Of a stretch of 18,559 nt of DNA, positions 1-7,665 are shown piece after piece. The stretch's first letter is position 1, and every line of letters starts with the position of its first letter. The translations under genes were made by a program, and so were the position numbers. The notes under the pieces are model-generated. The model ran no database searches and had not been told where the DNA came from. It saw only the letters and a list, made by a program, of their open reading frames with translations. Origin of the DNA: DATFEN01 sp035691285 (GTDB taxonomy: Bacteria > Acidobacteriota > Vicinamibacteria > Fen-336); the NCBI GenBank assembly GCA_035691285.1, contig DASSJI010000189.1, forward strand, positions 1 to 18,559, given 5' to 3'.

Positions 1-534
1 GGCCGCGACGCCCTCGCGGCGAGCCTCCCGGCTCGCGTCGCGCGCGCCCGGCGTCGCGTTGCCGGCGGGCTCGCGCAGCGTCGTCCACAGCCGGACCCGA
101 TCCCCCTCGAGCGCCTCCGGCAGCGGCGCCTCCCCTCCGACCGCGACGCGGACGCGGCCGTCGAGCTCGTGGACGACGCCGTCCTCCGTGACGCCGTCGA
201 CGTCGAGGACCAGCAGCGATCGGCCGTCGGAGGAGAGCGCGTCCTCGGCGAGGCGCGCCGAGACCAGGACCGGTCCCGGGCGGGGCTCCGCGATCCACGC
301 GACCAGGCCGGCGCGCTCGTGACCCAGGCGTTCGCCGGCCGCGGCTGCGGCGCCCACGGCCACCCCGGCCACGGCAAGCCCGGCCGCCGCGAGACCGGCT
401 CGCGCGAACCAGGCCAGGCTCACGCCGGCGGCGGCGAGGGCCAGGAGCACACAGCATTCCGGCGCGCCGAGGCCCGGCCCCGCGCCGCAGCCGGCCGCGA
501 AGGCCAGCGCCAGCCAGAGAAGGGGACGCTCCAC
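1..534 (-). CDS. comEC: ComEC/Rec2-type DNA uptake channel protein, N-terminal part (runs off left edge)
   Basis: The reading frame stays open for 178 codons from a GTG at 534 down to base 1, so only the N-terminus is present. It opens with a hydrophobic segment (ERPLLWLALAFAAGC) and a second long Ala/Gly/Val-rich hydrophobic stretch at about residues 26-65. A soluble region follows, ending in DRVRLWTTLREPAGNATPG, which resembles the conserved end of the ComEC N-terminal domain (DUF4131), where a G+LR-P....NPG pattern is usual. ComEC is known as the inner-membrane channel that carries single-stranded DNA into the cytoplasm during natural transformation. The competence-type membrane helices and the metallo-beta-lactamase domain would lie outside the window. 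An in-frame TAG at 547-549 leaves GTG 534 as the furthest possible start; no clear Shine-Dalgarno precedes it. It is the last gene of the minus-strand run, 65 bases after the rRNA methyltransferase. The identification rests on the N-terminus only. Confidence 0.72.
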   Translation of the reverse strand, partial: MERPLLWLALAFAAGCGAGPGLGAPECCVLLALAAAGVSLAWFARAGLAAAGLAVAGVAVGAAAAAGERLGHERAGLVAWIAEPRPGPVLVSARLAEDALSSDGRSLLVLDVDGVTEDGVVHELDGRVRVAVGGEAPLPEALEGDRVRLWTTLREPAGNATPGARDASREARREGVAA

Positions 535-582
535 GGGGAGCGAAGGCTAGGGGGTGCGCAGGACGATGCGCTGCGAGGGCCG

Positions 583-601
583 GACGGTCGCGAAAACCGT
601 C
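583..601 (-). other. Small inverted repeat at the end of the methyltransferase gene
   Basis: GACGGT at 583-588 pairs with ACCGTC at 596-601 across a 7-base loop. It overlaps the TGA stop (600-602) of the methyltransferase and lies in the 65-base gap before comEC. No T-run follows on the minus strand, so it is not a convincing intrinsic terminator. It may be chance in GC-rich DNA, or a weak RNA hairpin between two cotranscribed genes. Confidence 0.25.
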
Positions 602-1889
602 ACACGCGCGTCAGGAGCGCCACGGCCTCCAGGTGGAAAGTGTCCGGAAAGAGGTCGAAGGCGTCGAGGCGGCCGACGCGGTAACCGCGCTCGGCGAAGG
701 TGCGCAGGTCCCGTCCCAGCGTGGGCGGATCGCAGGACACGTAGGCGACGGCCGCGGGCTCGCGCCCGGCGACGGCGCGCACGACCGCCGTCCCGGCGCC
801 CGAGCGCGGCGGGTCCAACACCACGCGCTCGCCGGGATCGGGAGCGCCGATCGGGAGGCCTCGCGCCACGTCCGCCTGGACGAAGCGGACCTGACGCAGC
901 CCCGCGGCGGCGGCGTTGAACCTCGCGTCGTCGACCGCGGTGGGGGCCGCTTCGATGCCCAGCACGCGCTCGGCGCGACGGGCGAGGCTCAGCGCGAAGA
1001 GCCCGACGCCCGCGAAGAGGTCGAGCACCGTCCCGCCGGCGGGCAGCACGTCGACCACGTGCTGCGCGAGCGCGTCCACCAGGAAACGGTTCCCCTGGAA
1101 GAACGAGAGCACGTGAGACCGGAGGGGCGCTCCGAGGACGACGGAGACCACGTGCGGGGAGCCGCGCAGCAGCACGAAGCGCCCGGCGGCGCGCGAGCCG
1201 ACGCGCAGGCCCACGCCGGAGAGGCCAGGCGTGTCGGAGACCGCCAGGGCGTCGGGCGCGTCGTCCAGGCCGAGCCGGCCCTCGAAGCACGCGACGACGC
1301 CTCCGCCCTCGCGCCCCTCGGCCAGGACGATGTCCGCCACCCGCGCCGCGAATGCCGGTCGCCGGGCGAGCCCGCGGCGCAGGGCCTCGAGGACGCCGTT
1401 CATCGCGTCGGAGACCTGGAGGCAGCGGTCGAGGTCCACGACCGTGCGGCTCCCCTCGGCGTGTAGCCCGACGCTTGCGCCCCGGCCGGCCATCTCGACG
1501 TGGAAGGTCGCCCGCGTCCGCCAGCCCGTCTCGGGCGACGCGCGCATGCCGATCGGCCCGTCCCAGGGCGCTCCGGCACGGCGCAGCGACTCGCGCAGCA
1601 CCGCCTCCTTCAGACGGAGCTGCTCTTCGTATCCGAGCTCCTGATAGCAGCAGCCGCCGCAGGCCGGCACGAACGCGCAGGGCGAGGAGCGCCGCCCGGC
1701 CCCCGGCTCGAGGAGGGCCTCGGGCTCGGCGCGCAGGTACCCGCGCTCGACCGATGCGATCCGGGCTCGCCAGCGGTCGCCCGGCAGCCCACGGGGCAGG
1801 AACACGACCTGGCCCTCGGCGCGGCCCAGGCCCAGGCCCCGGTAGACGCCCTTCTCGATCGTCAGCTCGAGCGACTCGCCGGGCCGCAT
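600..1889 (-). CDS. TrmA/RlmD-family 23S rRNA (uracil-C5)-methyltransferase with Fe-S cluster
   Basis: A complete 429-residue SAM-dependent RNA methyltransferase. An N-terminal TRAM-like RNA-binding domain (about 5-58) is followed by a cysteine set C71, C77, C80 and C156, matching the four ligands of the 4Fe-4S cluster in RumA/RlmD. The C-terminal Rossmann domain has the SAM loop VLDLFAGVGLF (288-298), LDPPRSG (358-364) and SCDPPT (385-390), where C386 would be the catalytic nucleophile that attacks uracil C6. A C-terminal HLEAV (419-423) carries the likely general base E421. The length fits the family. Members methylate U1939 and/or U747 of 23S rRNA (RlmD, RlmC, RlmCD); the sequence alone does not say which, so I give no symbol. 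ATG at 1889 lies 3 bases after the stop of the upstream hypothetical gene, suggesting one transcript. Confidence 0.93.
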   Translation of the reverse strand: MRPGESLELTIEKGVYRGLGLGRAEGQVVFLPRGLPGDRWRARIASVERGYLRAEPEALLEPGAGRRSSPCAFVPACGGCCYQELGYEEQLRLKEAVLRESLRRAGAPWDGPIGMRASPETGWRTRATFHVEMAGRGASVGLHAEGSRTVVDLDRCLQVSDAMNGVLEALRRGLARRPAFAARVADIVLAEGREGGGVVACFEGRLGLDDAPDALAVSDTPGLSGVGLRVGSRAAGRFVLLRGSPHVVSVVLGAPLRSHVLSFFQGNRFLVDALAQHVVDVLPAGGTVLDLFAGVGLFALSLARRAERVLGIEAAPTAVDDARFNAAAAGLRQVRFVQADVARGLPIGAPDPGERVVLDPPRSGAGTAVVRAVAGREPAAVAYVSCDPPTLGRDLRTFAERGYRVGRLDAFDLFPDTFHLEAVALLTRV

Positions 1890-1892
1890 CGC

Positions 1893-2540
1893 TCAGATCT
1901 CGAACAGTGTGAGACGCGGCAGGCCGTGACGGGCGAGCAGCTCGCGCCGGATCGACTGCTCCCGCAGGCTCGCAAACACCTTCGCCGGCATCCGGGAGCG
2001 GTAGGCCGCAAGGGCGGCGTCCACCGTCGCATCGAGACGCTCCGCTCCGTCCGGGTCGTCGGCCCGAATGGCCGCGACGAGCGCGCCCTCGGCGACCTGG
2101 AGCTCCGGCTCGGCGTCCCGAGGGCGGCTCCCCTCGCGCAACCGTCGCAGCCGGGCCGCCGCATCCCGAGCGACGGGCGCCGCCGCGGGACCGAGACCCC
2201 TCGCGCGCTCCAGCGCCGCGGAAAGGGCTTCCAGGCCGCCTGCCACGTCGGACGCCGCGCCGTCGGCCGTGGCCCGCTCCCACCGCTCCCGGGCACGCTC
2301 CACCTCGGCCTCGCAGTAACGGAGGCTTCCGACCTTCCGCCGACGGCCCCAGGAGTGGGCGTGGGCGTCCAGCGCGTCCGCGATGCCGCGCAGCACCACG
2401 CGCAGCGGCAGTCCCTGGCTGCGCCAGCGTTTGACGAGGAGCCAGTCCGCGTTCGAGAGGAGCAGGGGATCGCCGCGCCGCGAGACGAAGAACTCCTCGA
2501 CCGACTGGTAGTAGGCCGCCTCGCGGTCGAGGGCCGTCAC
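1893..2540 (-). CDS. Conserved-looking hypothetical protein, 215 aa
   Basis: I do not recognise an enzyme or named domain here. The N-terminal 80 residues look like a compact folded unit: YYQSVEEFFVSRRGDPLLLS, then NADWLLVKRWRSQGLPLRVV, then a helical stretch. Hydrophobic and aromatic residues are regularly spaced, and a basic patch GRRRKVGSLRYCEAEV follows at about 65-80. The middle (about 80-145) is Arg/Ala/Glu-rich and probably helical; the C-terminal 70 residues again look alpha-helical. There is no signal peptide, membrane segment or metal-binding cluster. The gene starts at a GTG that shares GTGA with the stop of coaX (4-base overlap) and ends 3 bases before the rRNA methyltransferase, so it is translated from the same message. 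RNA binding or a role in translation would be a guess from its neighbours only. Confidence 0.8.
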   Translation of the reverse strand: MTALDREAAYYQSVEEFFVSRRGDPLLLSNADWLLVKRWRSQGLPLRVVLRGIADALDAHAHSWGRRRKVGSLRYCEAEVERARERWERATADGAASDVAGGLEALSAALERARGLGPAAAPVARDAAARLRRLREGSRPRDAEPELQVAEGALVAAIRADDPDGAERLDATVDAALAAYRSRMPAKVFASLREQSIRRELLARHGLPRLTLFEI

Positions 2541-3316
2541 TTCTCCGCCCGGTTCCGCTCCCAGATAAGCCGCAGTCCGGTCAAGGTGAGGACTTCGTCC
2601 ACCTTTTCGATGGACGGCACCTCCCGGGCCAGCGTGCCCGCGAGACCCCCGGTCGCGACGACGCGGGCCGGCTCGCGAAGCTCGGCTCGTATGCGTCCGA
2701 TGATCCCCTCCACCATCGCGGCGTAGCCGTAGAACAGGCCCGACTGGATGGAGCCCACCGTGGAGCGCCCGATCACCCGGCCCGGGTCGCGGACGTCGAC
2801 GCGGGGCAGGCGGGCCGCGCGCTGGAAGAGCGCGTCGGCGCTGATCCCGATGCCGGGGCAGATCACGCCGCCGACGTACTCGCCCTTCCGGCTGACCACG
2901 TCGAACGTGGTCGCGGTGCCGAAGTCCACCACGATCACCGGCCCTCCGTAGGTCGCAAGCGCCGCGACGCCGTTCACGATCCGGTCGGCGCCCACGTCGC
3001 CGGGCGGCTCGTAGAGGATCGGCATGCCGGTCTTGACGCCGGGCTCGACGACCAGCGGCTCGTGGCCGAGGTACTGGCGCGACAGCTCGACGAGGACGCC
3101 GGTGAGGGGCGGCACGACGCTGGCCAGCGCGACGCCGGCGATGTCCTCGGGCTTCACCCCCGAGGTCGCGAAGAGGTTGCGGACGAGGATCCCGTACTCG
3201 TCCGCCGTCTGCTCACGGCGGGTCGTGAGACGCCAGTCCGCCTTGAGCGCGGGGCCGTCGTGGAGACCCAGGCAGGTGTTCGTGTTCCCGACGTCGATGG
3301 TGAGCAGCAGGCTCAC
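2537..3316 (-). CDS. coaX: Type III pantothenate kinase
   Basis: Encodes a 259-residue CoaX, which phosphorylates pantothenate as the first step of CoA synthesis. Family motifs are in order: the ATP/phosphate loop IDVGNTNT (7-14), GADR (109-112) with the likely catalytic Asp and pantothenate-binding Arg, DFGTATTFD (131-139) and an ATGG near 221-224. The length matches the usual 255-260. The GTG start at 3316 was chosen because it places the IDVGNTNT strand at residue 7, as is typical, and because GGAGGGAGGGGA lies directly upstream. Its GTGA overlaps the TGA stop of birA; its own TGA overlaps the GTG of the next gene in the same way. In some bacteria birA and coaX are fused into one protein; here they are separate but coupled. 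Type III kinases generally need a monovalent cation and resist CoA feedback. Confidence 0.96.
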   Translation of the reverse strand: MSLLLTIDVGNTNTCLGLHDGPALKADWRLTTRREQTADEYGILVRNLFATSGVKPEDIAGVALASVVPPLTGVLVELSRQYLGHEPLVVEPGVKTGMPILYEPPGDVGADRIVNGVAALATYGGPVIVVDFGTATTFDVVSRKGEYVGGVICPGIGISADALFQRAARLPRVDVRDPGRVIGRSTVGSIQSGLFYGYAAMVEGIIGRIRAELREPARVVATGGLAGTLAREVPSIEKVDEVLTLTGLRLIWERNRAEK

Positions 3317-4116
3317 TCCCCTCCCTCCGGGCGACCTCCCGCGAGGCGCAGCGCGCGCGCTTCTCCCGAGAGCACGCGAATCGTACCGCTTCCGCTCTCC
3401 AGGAGCAGGGCGCCCGCGTCGTCCACGCCGAGGGCCCGGCCCGCGACCCGGGCGCCGCCCGACGAGACCTCGACCTCGCGGCCCCACCAATCGGCCGCAC
3501 GCGCGCGCCAGGCGGCCACGACGGCCGCGCGCCCGCGCGACGCGACGCCGCGGGCAGCCTGCAGGAGGCCGGCCAGGACGGCGGCCGCCGCCTCGTCGAC
3601 GGACGGAGCGCGGCCCGTCTCGCGGAGGACCGACGTCGCCGAGTCGCGCAGCTCCTCGGGCGGATCGAGGCGCAGGTTGAGGCCGACGCCCACCGCCGCG
3701 TGCTCGACGCCGAGACCGACGCTCGCGGCCTCGACGAGGATCCCGCCCAGCTTCCGCTCCCCCGCGACGAGGTCGTTCGGCCACTTGAGGCGCGCGACGA
3801 CGCCCAGCTCGGCCGCGGCCTCGCTGGCCGCGACGCCGGCGAGCAGGGGAAGCACCGGCTCCGTCTCGGCCGGCACGTCTCCCGGCCGCAGCAGCACAGA
3901 GAGGAACAGGTCGCCCGCCTCCGAGAGCCAGGGGCGGCCGTGACGGCCTCGGCCGGCGGTCTGTCGGTCGGCGATCACCGCGTGCCAGCTCGAGGCTCCC
4001 GCCCGTGCCCGCTCGCGCACGACGTCGTTCGTGGAGGCGACGCTCGCGAAGCGCTCGACTGGCGCCGGCCAGTCGATGCCGCGCCGCTGCAGTAGCCGGG
4101 CGAGGGAGTCGCTCAC
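3313..4116 (-). CDS. birA: Biotin--[acetyl-CoA-carboxylase] ligase (monofunctional, no HTH)
   Basis: A 267-residue biotin protein ligase that activates biotin with ATP and attaches it to the lysine of carboxylase carrier domains. The core motifs are present: STN (28-30), QTAGRGRHGRPW (52-63, the biotinyl-AMP loop), KWPNDL (111-116), KLGGILVE (122-129) and GVGLN (143-147). A C-terminal SH3-like cap lies at about 213-258. The N-terminal winged helix of E. coli BirA is missing, so this is a class I ligase and unlikely to repress biotin genes. The GTG start at 4116 overlaps the nadC stop as GTGA and gives the expected short lead before STN. A biotin ligase would serve acyl-CoA carboxylases, including any propionyl-CoA carboxylase feeding the mutase encoded nearby, though no carboxylase lies in the window. 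Confidence 0.95.
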   Translation of the reverse strand: MSDSLARLLQRRGIDWPAPVERFASVASTNDVVRERARAGASSWHAVIADRQTAGRGRHGRPWLSEAGDLFLSVLLRPGDVPAETEPVLPLLAGVAASEAAAELGVVARLKWPNDLVAGERKLGGILVEAASVGLGVEHAAVGVGLNLRLDPPEELRDSATSVLRETGRAPSVDEAAAAVLAGLLQAARGVASRGRAAVVAAWRARAADWWGREVEVSSGGARVAGRALGVDDAGALLLESGSGTIRVLSGEARALRLAGGRPEGGE

Positions 4117-4937
4117 TGCGGCTCGAGCTCGAGCGAGATGTCCGCGGCGGGGGCCGAGTGCGTGAGCGCGCCGATCGCGATGAAGTCCGCGCCGGCCTCG
4201 GCGTGGGCCCGGACGTTGTCGAGCCGCACGCCTCCCGACACCTCCACGGGCACGCGGCCGGCGACGAGAGCCACCGCCTCCCGCACCTGCTCCGGCGTGA
4301 AGTTGTCGAGGAGCAGCATGTGCGCGCCCGCCGCCAGCACGCCCTCGATTTGGTCGAGGCGCTCCACCTCCGCTTCGACGGGCAGGCCCGTCCCCGCCGC
4401 CACCGCCCGGCGCGTCGCCTCCTCCGCCGATCCGGCCAGCCGCACGTGGTTGTCCTTGATCAGCACGCCGGTGGCGAGTCCCGTGCGGTGGGGCTCCCCT
4501 CCTCCGAGGGCGACCGCCCGCTTCTGCAACGACCGGAGCAGCGGCAGCGTCTTCCGGGTGTCGCGGACGCGCGCCTTCGTGCCGGCCACCGCGTCGACGA
4601 AGAGGCGCGTCAGCGTCGCGACGCCGCAGGCCTGCTGGAGGAAGTTCAGCGCCACCCGCTCCGCGCTCAGCAGGCCCCGGGCGTCGCCGGCGAGGGTGAC
4701 GATCACGCTCCCGCGCCTGATCCGGTCCCCGTCCGCGAAGCGCGGCTCCCAGGCGAGCCCGGGCACGCGCATCTCGAAGGCGGCGCGCGCCGCCTCGAGG
4801 CCCGCGAGCACGAGATCCTGCTTGGCCAGCAGCGTGCCCCGCGCCCGCGTCTCCGCAGGGACGGTGGCCTCCGCCGTCACGTCGCGAGGGCCGATGTCCT
4901 CCGCGAGGGCGGCGGCCACCAGCTCGCGCAGTTCCAC
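4113..4937 (-). CDS. nadC: Nicotinate-nucleotide pyrophosphorylase (carboxylating), quinolinate phosphoribosyltransferase
   Basis: A 274-residue NadC that converts quinolinate and PRPP to nicotinate mononucleotide in de novo NAD synthesis. Visible landmarks are ERVALNFLQQACGVAT (93-108), RDTRKT (125-130) and GGGEPHR (145-151). These are followed by LIKDNH (159-164), VEAEVE (187-192), LLLDN (208-212) and VSGGV (233-237), which cover the substrate and PRPP contacts. RDTRKTLP replaces the more usual DTRKTTPGLR, a mild local variation that leaves the key Arg and Lys in place. The GTG start at 4937 directly follows the valS TAG (4938-4940) with no spacer, and GGAGG lies 5 bases upstream inside the end of valS. 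nadA and nadB are not in the window. Confidence 0.96.
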   Translation of the reverse strand: MELRELVAAALAEDIGPRDVTAEATVPAETRARGTLLAKQDLVLAGLEAARAAFEMRVPGLAWEPRFADGDRIRRGSVIVTLAGDARGLLSAERVALNFLQQACGVATLTRLFVDAVAGTKARVRDTRKTLPLLRSLQKRAVALGGGEPHRTGLATGVLIKDNHVRLAGSAEEATRRAVAAGTGLPVEAEVERLDQIEGVLAAGAHMLLLDNFTPEQVREAVALVAGRVPVEVSGGVRLDNVRAHAEAGADFIAIGALTHSAPAADISLELEPQ

Positions 4938-7580
4938 CTACGCCTCCGTCTTCTCGGGCTCGGGGCGCTCCGCCAACACGATCTCGACGACCTCGAACGC
5001 CAGCGGCGACAGGGACTCGCGCCGCTCGAGGTGGTGCTCCTCGACGCGGCTGGCCGCGAGCAGGTCGGGGAGCGAGGGCGCCACCAGGTCGGCGGTGGCC
5101 GGAGCGCACGCGACGCGGAGCAGCCGGAGGTGCCGCCCGACGGACGCGCCCCTCGCGCTCTTGGCCCGGTGCACGGCCTCAAGGAACGCGAGGGCGGCAT
5201 CGAAGGCGCCCGGGTCGGCGTCGTCCAGGCCCTCGAAGTCCGCGGCCGAAGGCCAGGGGGCCCGATGCACCGAGGCGTGGCCCGATTCCCTGTCGTAGCC
5301 CCACGACCAGATCTCCTCGGTCACGTAGGGCAGGAAGGGCGCGAACAGGCGCACCAGCACGCCCAGGGCGAGCTGGAGCGCCGCCACCGCCGAGGTCCGG
5401 CCCTGGGGGTCGGAGTCGCTCCGCGCGCGCGCCTTGACGATCTCCACGTAGGCGTCGGTGAAGCGGCTCCAGAAGAAGCGCTCGGCGACCTCGAGGGCGC
5501 CCGCGTACTCGAAGGCCTCCAGCTCGCGGCCGGCCTGCTCCACGGTCTCGCGGAGCCGGACGAGGAAGGCCAGGTCGAGCGCGCGGGTGACGGAACCCGC
5601 CTGGGCGCTCTGCGCCAGCACGTACTTCGAGGCGTTGAAGAGCTTGGTCACGAGCCGCCGCCCGACCTTGAGCACCTTCTCGTCGAACGCCGTATCGGTG
5701 CCCAGGCGCGCCGAGAGGGACCAGTAGCGCACGGCGTCGGCCCCGTACTGGTCGAGCAGGTGCGTCGGCGTCGTGACGTTGCCCTTGCTCTTCGACATCT
5801 TCTTGCGGTCCGGGTCCAGCACCCAGCCCGAGATCGCGACGTGCTTCCACGGGATCGTGGCTTCGTGCAGGCGCGCCTTCACGATGGTGTAGAACGCCCA
5901 GGTGCGGATGATCTCGTGGCTCTGGGGCCTGAGGTCCATGGGGAACAGCCGCCGGTGGCGCTCGGGCGCGTCGGTCCAGCGCGTCGCGATCTGGGGCGAG
6001 AGCGAGGACGTGAACCAGGTGTCGAAGACGTCCGCCTCGCCGTGGAAGCCGCCGGGCCGGTCTCGCTGCGCCTCGCCGTAGCCGGGAGGCGCCTCGCTCG
6101 TCGGGTCCACCGGCAGCGCCGCCTCGTCGGCGGCGATCGGATGCTGGAAGTCCGCGGCGCCGTCCTGGCCGACCGGGTACCAGACCGGGAAGGGCACGCC
6201 GAAATAGCGCTGCCGGCTGACGCACCAGTCGAGCTGGAGGTTCTCCGTCCAGTTGCGGTACCGCGTCCGCATGAAGTCGGGGTGCCACTGGATCGTCTCC
6301 CCCGCCTCGATCAGCTCCGCCTTGCGATCGAGCAGCCGCACGAACCACTGGCGCGTCGTGATGAATTCGAGGGGCCGGTCGCCCTTCTCGTAGAACTTCA
6401 CCGCGTGCTCCACGGGCTGCGGCTCGGACACGAGCGGCGCCCCGGCCCCGGCCGCAGCGGCCTCCGGACGCCGGAGCAGCTCGACGATCGCCTTCTGCGC
6501 CTCCTTGACCGTCCGCCCCACGAGGTGCCCGTACGCCTCGTTCGCCGCCGCGGGGTCGAGGCTCGGGAACCCCTCGCTCCCGAAGCGCACGGCGGCGAGG
6601 CGCCCGTCCCGGCCGATGACCTGCCGCAGCGGCAGGCGCTCCTCGCGCCACCACTGGACGTCGGTCGCGTCGCCGAAGGTGCAGACCATGAGGATGCCGC
6701 TGCCCTTCTCCTTGTCCACGAGGAGGCTCGGGAAGATGGACACGGGCACGCGGAACAACGGCGTGACGGCGCGGCGGCCGAAGAGGGCCTTGTAGCGCTC
6801 GTCCCCGGGGTGGGCGGCGACCGCGACACAGGCCGGGAGCAGCTCCGGTCGCGTCGTGGCGATCGTGAACTCCCCGCCGCCGAGGACGGCGAAGCGCACG
6901 TGGTGGAACGCGCCCCGCACGGGGCGGTCCTCCACCTCCGCCTGGGCGACCGCGGTCCGGAAGTCCACGTCCCAGAGCGTCGGGGCCTCGACGTTGTAGA
7001 CGTGGCCCTTCTTCAGCAGATCGAGGAAGCTGAGCTGGGCCAGGCGCCGGCTGCGCCGGTCGATGGTCGAGTACTCGAGCGACCAGTCCACGGAGAGGCC
7101 CAGCCGTCTCCAGAGCGCCTTGAAGGCCTTCTCGTCCTCCGCGGTGAGGGCCAGGCACAGCTCGATGAAGTTGCCCCGTGAGACCTTGCGCGGCGGGCCC
7201 TTGCGCGCCGCGTCGTCCGCCATCCGCAGCTCGAGCGCCGCGTCGTGCGTCGCGCCGGGCTCGCATCGGACGTGGAAGTAGTTCTGGACCCGCCTCTCGG
7301 TGGGCAGGCCGTTGTCGTCCCAGCCCATCGGGTAGAAGACGTTCCGGCCGCGCATCCGCATGTAGCGCGCGAGGGCGTCGGTCTGCGTGTAGCTGAACAC
7401 GTGCCCGACGTGGAGGGAGCCCGAGACCGTGGGCGGCGGCGTGTCGATGACGAAGGCCTGCGCGCTCGAGCCGGCGTCGAAGTCGTAGATCCGGCGCTGG
7501 GACCAGGCCCGGTCCCAGCGCTCCTCGGCTGCCCTCGAGTCGAAGTGGGAGCTCAGGCCTTCGGGGTCGATGGTGATCAA
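4938..7580 (-). CDS. valS: Valyl-tRNA synthetase, archaeal-like short form
   Basis: Encodes an 880-residue class I synthetase that charges tRNA-Val. The HIGH motif is HVGH (57-60) in PPPTVSGSLHVGH, and the KMSKS loop is at about 594-598 in KKMSKSKGN. The CP1 editing domain (around 190-350) contains ATTRPELLPACVAV. Then come the RYWSLSARLGTDTAFDE segment and the anticodon-binding helical domain. The first part carries PMGWDDNGLPTERRVQN, the pattern of archaeal-type ValRS, instead of the bacterial VGTDHAGIATQ. The C-terminal coiled-coil arm of E. coli ValRS is absent, which fits this type. I chose TTG at 7580 because GGAG lies about 10 bases upstream. The frame extends to a GTG at 7616 but would only add a short Arg-rich peptide unlike the family. 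Transcription may come from the response regulator promoter or from the 85-base gap. Confidence 0.95.
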   Translation of the reverse strand: MITIDPEGLSSHFDSRAAEERWDRAWSQRRIYDFDAGSSAQAFVIDTPPPTVSGSLHVGHVFSYTQTDALARYMRMRGRNVFYPMGWDDNGLPTERRVQNYFHVRCEPGATHDAALELRMADDAARKGPPRKVSRGNFIELCLALTAEDEKAFKALWRRLGLSVDWSLEYSTIDRRSRRLAQLSFLDLLKKGHVYNVEAPTLWDVDFRTAVAQAEVEDRPVRGAFHHVRFAVLGGGEFTIATTRPELLPACVAVAAHPGDERYKALFGRRAVTPLFRVPVSIFPSLLVDKEKGSGILMVCTFGDATDVQWWREERLPLRQVIGRDGRLAAVRFGSEGFPSLDPAAANEAYGHLVGRTVKEAQKAIVELLRRPEAAAAGAGAPLVSEPQPVEHAVKFYEKGDRPLEFITTRQWFVRLLDRKAELIEAGETIQWHPDFMRTRYRNWTENLQLDWCVSRQRYFGVPFPVWYPVGQDGAADFQHPIAADEAALPVDPTSEAPPGYGEAQRDRPGGFHGEADVFDTWFTSSLSPQIATRWTDAPERHRRLFPMDLRPQSHEIIRTWAFYTIVKARLHEATIPWKHVAISGWVLDPDRKKMSKSKGNVTTPTHLLDQYGADAVRYWSLSARLGTDTAFDEKVLKVGRRLVTKLFNASKYVLAQSAQAGSVTRALDLAFLVRLRETVEQAGRELEAFEYAGALEVAERFFWSRFTDAYVEIVKARARSDSDPQGRTSAVAALQLALGVLVRLFAPFLPYVTEEIWSWGYDRESGHASVHRAPWPSAADFEGLDDADPGAFDAALAFLEAVHRAKSARGASVGRHLRLLRVACAPATADLVAPSLPDLLAASRVEEHHLERRESLSPLAFEVVEIVLAERPEPEKTEA

Positions 7581-7665
7581 GCGCGCTCTTCTCCGGCGCA
7601 GCCGCGGGCCGCGCACACGGCGGTCGTCGGGACTAACACGGCTCTTGCTCGTGCCTGCGGCCGGC

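Noticed and set aside
583..601. Intrinsic terminator between the methyltransferase and comEC
   Set aside because: Only a 6-base stem and no T-run on the minus strand; kept merely as a weak inverted repeat.
547..2283. A 578-codon minus-strand frame overlapping the methyltransferase
   Set aside because: Arg/Gly/Pro-rich nonsense in a different frame from the motif-bearing methyltransferase; useful only because its TAG at 547 bounds the comEC start.
4005..7181. A 1058-codon open frame on the plus strand opposite valS, nadC and birA
   Set aside because: It lies antisense to genes with clear family motifs. Its translation is Arg/Gly/His/Glu-rich without any recognisable domain, as expected from high-GC codon bias on the other strand.
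7581..7616. Upstream GTG start for valS at 7616
   Set aside because: It would add 12 mostly Arg/Leu residues not typical of ValRS, and the GGAG ribosome site lies inside this stretch and fits the TTG at 7580.
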